Under the pieces are notes generated by a model, which had not been told where the DNA came from, made no database searches, and saw nothing but the letters and a program-made list of their open reading frames with translations. From JALONO01 sp038209965 (lineage in GTDB: Bacteria; Bacteroidota; Bacteroidia; Cytophagales; Thermoflexibacteraceae), in assembly GCA_038209965.1 (NCBI GenBank), contig JBBQXF010000011.1, forward strand, positions 1 to 60,510: 60,510 nucleotides of DNA. The letters run 5' to 3'. Positions 53,075 to 60,510 of this stretch are shown here, piece by piece (within the stretch, counting starts at the first letter, position 1; each line of letters opens with the position of its first letter). The position numbers were made by a program, and so were the translations under genes.

Positions 53075-54553
53075 ATGAAAAATAAAGCATTCATCCTTGT
53101 CTGCCTGCTTTGTTTGCCCGCCATGTCGTGCAACAAGTACTTGGACATCAATGTGGATCCCTTCTTGCCCCAAGAGGCCCCGCCGGATCAGTTTTTGCCC
53201 CAAATCATCTATGCCCTGGGCGAAGGCCCCATGTTTGATGTGCGCTTCACGGGCCGATATGTGCAGCACTGGCAGTTTACCACTGCCAACGAAAACTATG
53301 ACCGCCACGGCAGACGCGGACTGGGCGGAGGCTTGACGGGCAGCCAAACCCACCGCAACCACTATTGGGCCATTGGATCCAACCTGATCCAGATGGAACA
53401 GCAGGCGGCCAAGCTGGGCTTCAACCGTTATGCGGGCATTGCGGCCGCCATCCGCGCCCTGAGCTGGCAGCAGGCCACCGATCTGTTTGGGGAAATGGCC
53501 TATGACCAAGCTTGGGACAATACCCGCACCAAGTTTGAGTACAACACCCAGAAGTACGTTTACGAAAAAGTGGATCTGCTCTGCGACGAGGCCATTTCCA
53601 AACTGGCCAACGACCAAGGAACGCTTGATCCCCTCCTGGCCCAGAAAGAGAGCATCTATGGGGGCGATCCCCAGAAATGGACGCGCCTGATGTTTGCCAT
53701 CAAGGCCCGGTTGGCCAGCCACTTGGTGAACAAGCGGAGCTACAGCCCCGCCAAAGTGATCGAGTGGGTGGACAAAGCCCTGCAAAACAATACCGATGAT
53801 GTAGTGCTCCGCTTTACCACCACCTTGGGGGTGCGCTCTGACTTTTACAGTTTCATGGGGCCGCTGCGGGCCAACTTTGGCTCCATCCGCCAAAGCCGCA
53901 CCATTGTCAACCTGATGAACGGCACCTTTGCCAGCGGGGTGGCCGACCCACGCCTATTGCTCATGTTCAACCCCGCCCCCGCCGACGGGCAAGTGCGGGG
54001 GCTGGTGCCCAGTGGCGGGATCCCCGCAGGGCAAGCCTTGAGCATCCCACTGATGTACAACAAATATTTTTTCCGCGATACCGAACCTTTTCCCTTGGTC
54101 ACGTATTCCGAAATGCAGTTTATCAAAGCGGAGGCGGCCCTGCGGCAAGGCAATCAGGCCTTGGCCTTTACCGCTTTCGTAGCGGGCATCCGCGCCCACA
54201 TGGATCGGGTGGGCGTGGCCCCGGCGGCCATTGCCAGTTTTTTGAGCACCGGAGTGCCCAGCAATGCCGCGGCCCTGGAACTGCGCCACGTCATGACCCA
54301 GAAGTACATTGCCCTCTATGGCCAGTTGGAGATTTGGAGTGATTTGCGCAAGTACAATTATAGTACTACCCTTTTTCCGGGCTATGCCATCCCGACCAAC
54401 TTGATCCCCGAAAATGGTGGTAAGCTCGCCCAACGAATGCTCCCCCCATCGTTCTCTGAAGAAGATTGGAACAGTGCAGCCTTCCGGGCCAATGGCGGCT
54501 ACGATCCCGACTACCACACCAAGCCCATGTGGTTCAGTACGACGGAGGACTAA
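53075..54553 (+). CDS. SusD/RagB-family surface lipoprotein
   Basis: 492 residues. Lipoprotein signal LVCLLCLPAMSCNKYLDINVDP, the CxKYLDINxDP opening seen in SusD_RagB-like (SusD/RagB_2-type) proteins. Alpha-helical TPR-like segments follow (AAIRALSWQQATDLFGEMAY, VYEKVDLLCDEAISKL), and MQFIKAEAALRQGNQALAF near the end. It forms the lid of the SusC transporter and binds substrate at the cell surface. Follows susC by 92 bases. Confidence 0.93.
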   Translation: MKNKAFILVCLLCLPAMSCNKYLDINVDPFLPQEAPPDQFLPQIIYALGEGPMFDVRFTGRYVQHWQFTTANENYDRHGRRGLGGGLTGSQTHRNHYWAIGSNLIQMEQQAAKLGFNRYAGIAAAIRALSWQQATDLFGEMAYDQAWDNTRTKFEYNTQKYVYEKVDLLCDEAISKLANDQGTLDPLLAQKESIYGGDPQKWTRLMFAIKARLASHLVNKRSYSPAKVIEWVDKALQNNTDDVVLRFTTTLGVRSDFYSFMGPLRANFGSIRQSRTIVNLMNGTFASGVADPRLLLMFNPAPADGQVRGLVPSGGIPAGQALSIPLMYNKYFFRDTEPFPLVTYSEMQFIKAEAALRQGNQALAFTAFVAGIRAHMDRVGVAPAAIASFLSTGVPSNAAALELRHVMTQKYIALYGQLEIWSDLRKYNYSTTLFPGYAIPTNLIPENGGKLAQRMLPPSFSEEDWNSAAFRANGGYDPDYHTKPMWFSTTED

Positions 54554-54579
54554 GCGCCAAGTGTTTCCCTACTTCGCCC

Positions 54580-54615
54580 AAAAAAGGCCCCCGATTAACT
54601 TCGGGGGCCTTTTTT
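54580..54615. terminator. Strong bidirectional Rho-independent terminator
   Basis: 15-bp perfect arms AAAAAAGGCCCCCGA and TCGGGGGCCTTTTTT (54580-54594, 54601-54615) with a 6-base loop, A/T tracts on both sides. It ends the SusCD transcript and can serve the leftward tssG transcript. Confidence 0.9.
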
Positions 54616-54667
54616 GGGATTGGGAATGCCAATTGGCGCAGTGTTTTTGGGGAATTCGCGTCCCGTC

Positions 54668-55606
54668 CTACAAGCAGGTGGTGAGTCCTAAACGGCCCGA
54701 GAACTCATCGGCCCCAAAGGTGAATGCCCGGCCCGAATCTTCCACCTCCAACACTGTTTCCACGTCGGCTTCAAAGGGCAGCAAGAACCCCGACAAATAG
54801 TCCACCACTTTGGCCATGCGCGCAGTTGGCAAAAATTCGGCCGCCGATTCTTTGTCAATGGGACCTACCGTGATGCGGATGCCGGGGATGGTGTCCGCAA
54901 ATTCATCGCCCACCACAAAATCAACTCCTAGGGTGGGGCCGCCCAAAAACATCTCCGGGGCCTCGGGCAGGGCGCGGCGCGGCGGTGGCACACTTTGGAT
55001 ATGTACCGGTTGGTTGAGAATATAGGAATAACAGATGGCCGCAGTATCCAAGTCGCCCACGATCTTGTGCACTACTGGCAATAAAAACACCAGGTTGTAG
55101 CATTGCTGGGCATCCAAAAACCGGGGGAAGTTCCAGAACCGGGTAAAGAGTTCGCTTTGGGCATCGGCCTTGTCGTCGAGTAGCAGGCGGCGTTCTTCCA
55201 GTTCCACCAGCAGCCGGTGGCGGTAGAACTCCTGCTCGAGCGGCAGAAAAAACTGCCGGGTATCTTTTTCCAGTTTGCGGTTGCGGCGGATCTCCTCCAG
55301 TACCTGCTCAGTGGAGCGCTGGGGGTTGCGCTTGAGTGGCTGGTGGAACAAGTTTTGGGGCACAATGTCGTACAGCCCCTCCCGGTTGACCTTGATGTGC
55401 AATTGGTTGTTGCGCAGGGGCCCCTCGATCACTTGGATGCCCTCAATGTCCCGGCTGTACCGGCGTTTGCCCAACCCGACCGGATAGATGATAATGTCAT
55501 CAATATTGAACCCGCCTTCGATCAAGTCGGTCAACACCACCTCGGCTTTGAGGTCGGTGGTGAGCTTGGTCACGCGTTTGGCCAAATTCTCTAGTTGCTT
55601 CGGCAT
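54668..55606 (-). CDS. tssG: T6SS baseplate subunit TssG
   Basis: 312 residues. Placed directly after TssF and similar in length and make-up to the Bacteroidota TssG: N-terminal TDLKAEVVLTDLIEGGF with IIIYPVGLGKRRYSRDIEGI, central RFWNFPRFLDAQQCYNLVFLLP, and C-terminal GITVGPIDKES-like segment followed by a hydrophobic DYLSGFLLPFEAD. The central baseplate wedge contains one TssF dimer-TssG pair. Assignment leans on the TssF neighbour. Confidence 0.72.
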   Translation of the reverse strand: MPKQLENLAKRVTKLTTDLKAEVVLTDLIEGGFNIDDIIIYPVGLGKRRYSRDIEGIQVIEGPLRNNQLHIKVNREGLYDIVPQNLFHQPLKRNPQRSTEQVLEEIRRNRKLEKDTRQFFLPLEQEFYRHRLLVELEERRLLLDDKADAQSELFTRFWNFPRFLDAQQCYNLVFLLPVVHKIVGDLDTAAICYSYILNQPVHIQSVPPPRRALPEAPEMFLGGPTLGVDFVVGDEFADTIPGIRITVGPIDKESAAEFLPTARMAKVVDYLSGFLLPFEADVETVLEVEDSGRAFTFGADEFSGRLGLTTCL

Positions 55607-55632
55607 TTCTGGGGGATAAAGATTGTCAAACC

Positions 55633-57501
55633 CTATTCACTCACACTTACTTGATACGGCAAATTGGCGGCTGAATGGTTTTCCAGCACAACGGCCAGTT
55701 CTTCGCAGGATCGCTGCCATTCGTCTTTGGACATCTCGCGCAGATCCCGGGGGATCAACTTTACTCTGATGCACCGGATCAGCCCAGCCTTGGGAGTGGC
55801 CCCGGTCATAAACCCCTTTTCCACTTCTACAGCCCGCAGGCGGTTGCCAAACTGGGCCATGCAAAACGCGCGGATGTCCTCCATCGTCACCACGCGGTTG
55901 CGGGTAAGGAGCGTTTTTTTATAGGAGTAGATTTTTTCAAATGCGTTGAGCCGCTCATTGCCCCCGTGGGTGGGCGAGATCATGTATAGCTCATTGTTGC
56001 GCACTTGGGGGCTGGAATAGGCACTCAGTTTGCTGCCGCCCGGCACCCGGTTGGCCCCGGCCCCGTTGGTGGTCCAAAACTCCACATAGATATTTTCGCC
56101 AACATTTTTGGGCTTCATCACGATGTAGGGGATGGGCGCTTTTTGGAACGAGGCCGAGCTTTGGTTGAGCTTTTGCTCCAGCCGCGCAATGTTTTGGTTC
56201 ATTTCCCGGATGAGCGAGGTGAGAAAATCTTCGCCAAGGGCGGCAAAAGCCGAGCCTTCGTCACGGAGCAGTTCCAGCAGGTAGTAAAGCATTTCGCGGG
56301 CATTGCGGCTGTCGAACCGATCCACCCCCTGAAAACGCAGGGTGTAAGTCTCTCCGCCCAACTCTTGCAAATTGGTCTGCAAGGCCGATTTATAGAGGGC
56401 ATTATTGGCACTGCGCACTTCCTTGATGTTCAAGAACGAATCGTTCGAATTGAGGGGGATGATATTGAGGTTTTGCTGCAAACGATAGGTGAGCTTGTTC
56501 ATTTTCCGGTTGATGACCGGGAAAGCGTTGATGTAGCAATATAGGTTGTTGAGGGCTTCCAGCGGCAGCGAATCGGGAAACTGCACCTTGATCCACACAT
56601 ATTCGTTTTTGAGCACCTGCAAATCTTGCCAAGCGAACGTTTCTTCCATTGCCTTGGGAAACACCTGGGGCACAATACCTTGATCTTTGAGCTGGCCAGA
56701 CATGCTCAGCTGCACAAAACATTTGTGGTAAAAGGCCGAAACGTGTTGCTCGATTTTTAGGGCCATGTCAAACTCATCTTCCAAGATGTTGGTCTCTTTG
56801 GCCGCTTGGACATAGGTTGGGTAGCCAATCTGGCTTTTCAGGGGGTGGCCGCCCACGCTCCACTTGGCGAACGGCAGAAACTGGTAGTAGCGCTCACGCT
56901 CGGGATCGTTTTGCCAATCGAAATAGAACAGGAATTTGTCCAGGGTTTTGATCTCCGAGGACAGATCCATCCCCAGCCAGAGCACTTTTTCGCCGTTCCG
57001 CACTTGTTCGGCCACTCCCAGCACTTTCTTTTGGTTGCCGTTCTCTACTTCATACAGGGAGGAAGAGGTAGCGATTATCTTTACATTGGCATTGTAGAGG
57101 TGTGCGGGCACCACCGGGGTAAAAAACACTTCCGGGCTGCCCAGCTCAGTGGCCGAAACCCGCGCATTGGCGGCGCGGCGGTAAATAAACTGGGTATCGG
57201 TGCTCAGCAGGGCGTGTGGTTCGTTGGACCGGGCCTGCATCACCCCATAAGCTGGGCGCGGGATGTCCATCACGTCCGGGTTCATGATGTTGGCCAAGCG
57301 GTTGAGCAGTCGCGATTGGGTGGAAGTAATCTCCTGGGCGATTTTTTCAAACTCCACCGAGCAGGAGTCCATCAATAATGACACCAGCGGATCAAAAGAA
57401 TCTACCTCGTTCTCCTGATACCCCCATAATTCGGCGGCTTTTTTCAGCAACCTGGATTTGATCCGTTCTTTGGTAAATGTTTTGGAATCGAAAGCTTGCA
57501 T
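55633..57501 (-). CDS. tssF: T6SS baseplate subunit TssF
   Basis: 622 residues. Opens with TKERIKSRLLKKAAELWGYQENEVDSFDPLV, followed by VEFEKIAQEITSTQSRLLNRLANIMNPDV, the TssF N-terminal pattern; the middle has LLELLRDEGSAFAALGEDFLTSLIREMNQ, and the C-terminus TMEDIRAFCMAQFGNRLRAVEVEKGF as in gp6-like baseplate proteins. Forms the wedge with TssE and TssG. 26 bases upstream of tssG on the minus strand. Confidence 0.9.
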   Translation of the reverse strand: MQAFDSKTFTKERIKSRLLKKAAELWGYQENEVDSFDPLVSLLMDSCSVEFEKIAQEITSTQSRLLNRLANIMNPDVMDIPRPAYGVMQARSNEPHALLSTDTQFIYRRAANARVSATELGSPEVFFTPVVPAHLYNANVKIIATSSSLYEVENGNQKKVLGVAEQVRNGEKVLWLGMDLSSEIKTLDKFLFYFDWQNDPERERYYQFLPFAKWSVGGHPLKSQIGYPTYVQAAKETNILEDEFDMALKIEQHVSAFYHKCFVQLSMSGQLKDQGIVPQVFPKAMEETFAWQDLQVLKNEYVWIKVQFPDSLPLEALNNLYCYINAFPVINRKMNKLTYRLQQNLNIIPLNSNDSFLNIKEVRSANNALYKSALQTNLQELGGETYTLRFQGVDRFDSRNAREMLYYLLELLRDEGSAFAALGEDFLTSLIREMNQNIARLEQKLNQSSASFQKAPIPYIVMKPKNVGENIYVEFWTTNGAGANRVPGGSKLSAYSSPQVRNNELYMISPTHGGNERLNAFEKIYSYKKTLLTRNRVVTMEDIRAFCMAQFGNRLRAVEVEKGFMTGATPKAGLIRCIRVKLIPRDLREMSKDEWQRSCEELAVVLENHSAANLPYQVSVSE

Positions 57502-57539
57502 CTTAGTGAGTTACGTTTGCAATAAATACCTGGCCCAGC

Positions 57540-57968
57540 CTAGTCGAGCGAAAGTGGCGAGATAAAGATCTGATCCTGATAGGCAAATTTTTCATTGGTT
57601 TTTTTGGTCGTGCCCTCTACTACCACCGTCACCCGGCGCTTGATGCGTTTGGCATTTTTGCCCCCCAGTTCATGCTCATCCACTTCTACCTTCACCAAGA
57701 TGTGGTTGAGGCGTTTTTCGTGTGATTCAATGGCTTTTTTGATGTAATCGCGGGTCTGGTCTTTCCATTGTAGGTTGGACACCAGCTCAAAATCCTGCTC
57801 CCAAATCCCGCAGCCATAGGTGGGGTCAAAACGGTTTTCGTTGAAATAAGTGGTCAGCACCAAGTGGATATGTTGGGCAATAGATTCCTTGGCCGAACAG
57901 CGCGGGGCCAGTCGTTTGTCCACTATGAGATCCAAGCGCAAGGGCAGGGTGTAATAGGCATCTTCCAT
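57540..57968 (-). CDS. tssE: T6SS baseplate protein TssE (gp25-like)
   Basis: 142 residues. Contains the GPW/gp25 signature AQHIHLVLTTYFNENRFDPTYGCGIW and IKKAIESHEKRLNHILVKVEV. It links the TssF/TssG wedge to the sheath. First gene of the leftward baseplate operon, facing tssN across a divergent region. Confidence 0.9.
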   Translation of the reverse strand: MEDAYYTLPLRLDLIVDKRLAPRCSAKESIAQHIHLVLTTYFNENRFDPTYGCGIWEQDFELVSNLQWKDQTRDYIKKAIESHEKRLNHILVKVEVDEHELGGKNAKRIKRRVTVVVEGTTKKTNEKFAYQDQIFISPLSLD

Positions 57969-58121
57969 AATATCCGAAAAATTAACTTTTTTTTGTCAAG
58001 ATTAAAAATGAATGGGCAAAACCAAGGTGAAAGGGTTGGTGTATCTTGGTTTTGGGCGGTTTTGTGGGGTGCGACCCGCCATTATTGGGAGTTTTCCGAG
58101 AAATACTGCGTTATCTTTCCA

Positions 58122-58150
58122 ACAATAAATTACTTTTAAACCTATATTTG
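58122..58150 (+). promoter_or_regulatory. Promoter for tssN
   Basis: TATATTTG (58143-58150) fits the TAnnTTTG consensus exactly, 19 bases before the ATG; the upstream -33 element is poor. Confidence 0.5.
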
Positions 58151-58169
58151 TTTGCATAACGCCAAGCCC

Positions 58170-58955
58170 ATGACCCAATTTGTAAAACCACCACAAGTAA
58201 ACCCAGCAAGTTACAAAAAAACTATCTTTTATTGCTTGGGCCAGTTGGTACTTTTTGCCCTGATAGCTGCCTTAGGCTTGTTGGGCAGCTCTACCAACAT
58301 TCAATGGATTTATTTCTTGATCCAGTTCTTGTTTGTCGGGGCCGGTGTCCTGCACGTGTGGCTCATGTACCGCATGGCCAGTTTTTTGCACCGCGATGAA
58401 ATGTGGCCCGGGGCGTTCTTTACCCTGTTGTTGGCCCTGCTGGGGGCCTCCATTGCCGTGGCCCTCTATTTTTTCTTGGATCGAAAAGAAAACTTGGGCT
58501 TGGCCACAGCGGCAGTTGCTTTCATCTTGCCCTATTTTGTGCTCAAGGCATTTGATTTCTTTGAGCAAATCCCCCAGCGAAAATATAAGCTTTGGTATTA
58601 TCCGCTGGGCAAGGAAATCCCTGACATGGACTTGCTTGATCTGAGCAAAATATTGGTCATCCAGTTTGAGCTGGCCAAGCGCGAGGGCGACACTGCCCTG
58701 ACCAATTTCAAGGCCAAGGCCCCCGTATCCATGCTGTTTGGCGAACTGTTTTTCCTGTTCATGTACGATTACAACGAGCGGCACCCCGATGGCCCCGTCC
58801 AGTATTTGAACGCTTGGCAACAGCCCCAAGGCTGGCTGTTTTACCGCAAGCATACTTGGTGGCAGCGCCGCACCTACCTCGATCCGCACAATACCTTCAA
58901 GGCCAATGCTGTACTGGACAATGACATCATTCTTGCCGAGCGGGCCAATTATTGA
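58170..58955 (+). CDS. tssN: T6SS membrane protein TssN (subtype iii)
   Basis: 261 residues with about four membrane helices in the first 130 residues (TIFYCLGQLVLFALIAALGLL, IYFLIQFLFVGAGVLHVWLMY, FFTLLLALLGASIAVALYFFL, ATAAVAFILPYFVLKAFDFF) and a cytosolic C-terminal domain starting WYYPLGKEIPDMDLLDLSKIL. TssN replaces TssJLM in the Bacteroidota T6SS. Identification rests on topology, this domain and T6SS neighbours. Transcribed opposite to tssE. Confidence 0.72.
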   Translation: MTQFVKPPQVNPASYKKTIFYCLGQLVLFALIAALGLLGSSTNIQWIYFLIQFLFVGAGVLHVWLMYRMASFLHRDEMWPGAFFTLLLALLGASIAVALYFFLDRKENLGLATAAVAFILPYFVLKAFDFFEQIPQRKYKLWYYPLGKEIPDMDLLDLSKILVIQFELAKREGDTALTNFKAKAPVSMLFGELFFLFMYDYNERHPDGPVQYLNAWQQPQGWLFYRKHTWWQRRTYLDPHNTFKANAVLDNDIILAERANY

Positions 58956-58983
58956 ACGGATTGTTTTTGCGTTCCATTGGGCG

Positions 58984-59020
58984 AAAAAAAGAGGGACACT
59001 GTGTTGTGCCCCTCTTTTTT
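58984..59020. terminator. Terminator between convergent tssN and hcp
   Basis: AAAAAAGAGGG and CCCTCTTTTTT (58985-58995, 59010-59020) pair perfectly around a 14-base loop that can add a few pairs (ACAC/GTG). A- and T-tracts on both sides suit both genes. Confidence 0.85.
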
Positions 59021-59032
59021 ACTGCTAACCGC

Positions 59033-59443
59033 TTAGGCATACCGGGCGCTGGCATCGTATTCTTCGCCGCCGATCTTGATCTTGGGGGCGGTGATGTGCA
59101 CGGTGAGCAGGGTGTTCACGTCGCCACCGCGCGAGAAGCTGAAGTTGTAGCTGGCCAAATAGGCATCTTCCATCTCCACTTTGGAGTATTTTACCTCTTG
59201 GTTGCCGTCCTTGATGCCGGTGAAATCAATGCCCACCTTGCGGGTGCGCTTGAGGTCAAAGGCCCATTTGGCAAACTTGCCCGCATCTTCGGACATTTCG
59301 AACACGACGGTGATACCGCCCGAGAACATGTCGCTGGTGCGCTCGCCCCGGTCGTTGGTGCTGCCGTGGAAATTATAGTTGATCGACTGGATGTTGAGGT
59401 TTAGCTCGGTACCGTCCAGTTTGAATTTTGAATTAAAAGACAT
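59033..59443 (-). CDS. hcp: T6SS tube protein Hcp/TssD, copy 1
   Basis: 136 residues. Typical Bacteroidota TssD (SFNSKFKLDGTELNLNIQSINY...FHGSTNDRGERTSDMFSGG, ending YDASARYA). Hcp hexamers stack into the tube and can carry small effectors in their lumen. It lies downstream of the metallopeptidase gene and a second hcp. The 240 bases ahead hold no gene. Confidence 0.95.
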   Translation of the reverse strand: MSFNSKFKLDGTELNLNIQSINYNFHGSTNDRGERTSDMFSGGITVVFEMSEDAGKFAKWAFDLKRTRKVGIDFTGIKDGNQEVKYSKVEMEDAYLASYNFSFSRGGDVNTLLTVHITAPKIKIGGEEYDASARYA

Positions 59444-59685
59444 GGTTTGTGAAAATTAGAAAGTGAAAAATGTGGGGCTGACTTGTAAACGGAAGCTTAC
59501 AGCTCGTTTTTCTGCTGCCCTCGATAATAAAAGGATTTGAGGGGGGAAATGATGACACAGCTCCCAATATATATTTTTAGAAACTTTGAGGTCTGGGGCC
59601 ATTTAGGTTGCGGAGTAGTTGGGTCCCCCCGTCCCCTCGTGGCGCAATATCGACTGCTGGCATTGATCCATTCAGTTTCTGGCGG

Positions 59686-60243
59686 CTAATGGTATGCGAG
59701 GTACCGGCCACCAAGTTCATTCATCAGTAGTCGAATTTCGCGATCCCACTCTATAACTTCATAACGAGTCCCAGTGACTATTTGCCGGGTAATTCTGGAG
59801 ATGGATTCATATACGTCAAAATCCGACGGGAGGCATTGATGCCAACGACCAGTGGCCCGACCTGCTTCCAGGTAAACTGCTTCGGCAATGAAGCACATAG
59901 TTTCATTATATAGCGTGGGGAGCATGATGCCATTGTAATTGAAAAGAGCGTGCGTACATTCATGGATGATGGTCATCTGGCTCTCGAGTGAAGTCGCCGA
60001 AGCGGCCCGATTGGTCACTATGACGGGTCGCATGGGCGGGTGGGTGCGAAAGGAGGCACTCACATTACTAGGTAGATCCGTAGCACTCTCCAACGCAATG
60101 CTCCCATCCCTGATACGATTGGCAATGGCATGGTAGCCGGCGGGATAGACCCTGACCATGCCCGAGGCAGGCCCCATGCAGAAGTCGATCCGATCCACCA
60201 GAGGGGAAGTGAGAATATTTACAATATCGCCAGAACTAATCAT
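59686..60243 (-). CDS. Small HExxH metallopeptidase-like protein, candidate T6SS cargo effector
   Basis: 185 residues, no signal peptide. Zn-binding motif HECTH (residues 94-98), preceded by SQMTIIHECTHALFNYNG and followed by NETMCFIAEAVYLEAG, where Glu114 or Glu121 could be the third ligand, as in gluzincin-like minimal peptidases. Size fits packing in the Hcp lumen, and it sits between two hcp genes on the same strand. No gene for an immunity protein is visible between it and hcp copy 1. The family is not one I can name; ATG 60243 chosen because upstream residues extend into the terminator. Confidence 0.72.
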   Translation of the reverse strand: MISSGDIVNILTSPLVDRIDFCMGPASGMVRVYPAGYHAIANRIRDGSIALESATDLPSNVSASFRTHPPMRPVIVTNRAASATSLESQMTIIHECTHALFNYNGIMLPTLYNETMCFIAEAVYLEAGRATGRWHQCLPSDFDVYESISRITRQIVTGTRYEVIEWDREIRLLMNELGGRYLAYH

Positions 60244-60284
60244 TGACTTACAAGTTGTTGGTTCATCAGCTGTTAAATGCCTCG

Positions 60285-60331
60285 AAATAAAAGGGGGAGA
60301 ACAAATCAATAATTGTTCCCCCCTTTTATTT
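60285..60331 (-). terminator. Terminator of hcp copy 2
   Basis: 19-bp arms AAATAAAAGGGGGAGAACAA-type (60285-60304) and its partner (60313-60331) pair with one mismatch; read leftward the stem ends in TTTTATTT. Placed 14 bases after the hcp-2 stop codon (60345), so the effector gene is normally separated from it and needs its own promoter or read-through. Confidence 0.8.
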
Positions 60332-60344
60332 GTTTAGCCTAAGT

Positions 60345-60510
60345 TTAGGCGTACCGGGCGCTGGCATCATACTCTTCGCCGCCGATCTTGATCTTGGGGG
60401 CGGTGATGTGCACGGTGAGCAGGGTGTTCACGTCGCCACCGCGCGAGAAGCTGAAGTTGTAGCTGGCCAAGTAGGCATCTTCCATCTCCACCTTGGAGTA
60501 TTTTACCTCT
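60345..60510 (-). CDS. hcp: T6SS tube protein Hcp/TssD, copy 2 (truncated by window edge)
   Basis: Last 55 codons of a second hcp: EVKYSKVEMEDAYLASYNFS and the ending IKIGGEEYDASARYA. Over 166 bases it differs from copy 1 (59033-59198) at five positions, all silent. The 5' part lies beyond the window. Confidence 0.95.
   Translation of the reverse strand, partial: EVKYSKVEMEDAYLASYNFSFSRGGDVNTLLTVHITAPKIKIGGEEYDASARYA

Noticed and set aside
1..60510. Frequent TTGGCC / GGCCAA words throughout
   Set aside because: Largely explained by preferred codons (TTG for Leu, GCC for Ala, GGC and CAA) in genes on both strands; no periodic or clustered pattern seen that would suggest an iterated element, although a proper count was not made.
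1..60510. tRNA, rRNA, CRISPR arrays, insertion sequences
   Set aside because: No cloverleaf, rRNA-like tract, regularly spaced repeat array or transposase was seen. The 32-bp repeats at 48187-48284 are only two copies and lack Cas genes.

Overview
The window looks like a chromosomal segment of a Bacteroidota bacterium, probably of the Cytophagales/Saprospirales type. The grounds are a SusC/SusD outer-membrane pair, a subtype-iii type VI secretion system (TssN, TssE, TssF, TssG and Hcp of the Bacteroidota kind), LytS/LytTR signalling, Bacteroidota-style promoters (TAnnTTTG) and no reliance on Shine-Dalgarno sequences. Species cannot be named from the sequence alone.

Layout. 1-8.1 kb: a KduD-type dehydrogenase; two lipoprotein genes lying between two copies of a ~125-bp direct repeat; a leftward three-gene operon (RidA, D-serine dehydratase/D-threonine aldolase-like enzyme, M19 dipeptidase) that reads as a D-amino-acid salvage route; a broken DUF5995 gene; a Tat-exported phosphoesterase. 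8.1-13.9 kb: a gene-free stretch with two terminator-like hairpins, a TonB-dependent receptor, a small membrane protein and a LytS-type kinase with its LytTR regulator. 13.9-40.1 kb: a very long leftward exopolysaccharide locus. In transcription order it has a Wza-like exporter, a Wzc-like tyrosine kinase, a NusG-like antiterminator, glycosyltransferases, GDP-mannose dehydratase, flippase, methyltransferases, acyltransferase, polymerase-like membrane protein, VanZ, NodU-type carbamoyltransferase and polysaccharide deacetylase. 41.4-46.4 kb: a second, rightward Wza/Wzc pair, head-to-head with the first, followed by a convergent asparagine synthetase. 46.5-54.6 kb: a TPR-like membrane protein, a DinB-family protein, a DUF3626-like protein and the SusC/SusD pair. 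54.7-60.5 kb: T6SS genes tssG, tssF and tssE (leftward), tssN (rightward) and two hcp copies that bracket a small HExxH metallopeptidase-like gene.

Most interesting points. (1) A run of 8-bp repeats just after the natural ATG of the first lipoprotein puts the signal peptide out of frame; removing one repeat restores a perfect lipoprotein signal, a hallmark of slipped-strand phase variation. (2) A 185-residue HECTH protein without a signal peptide sits between two nearly identical hcp genes, a strong candidate T6SS cargo toxin. (3) Single-base or small frameshifts occur in four genes, all within the first ~12.1 kb, mostly at short homopolymers. This is either local decay or local sequence error and should be resolved before trusting point 1.
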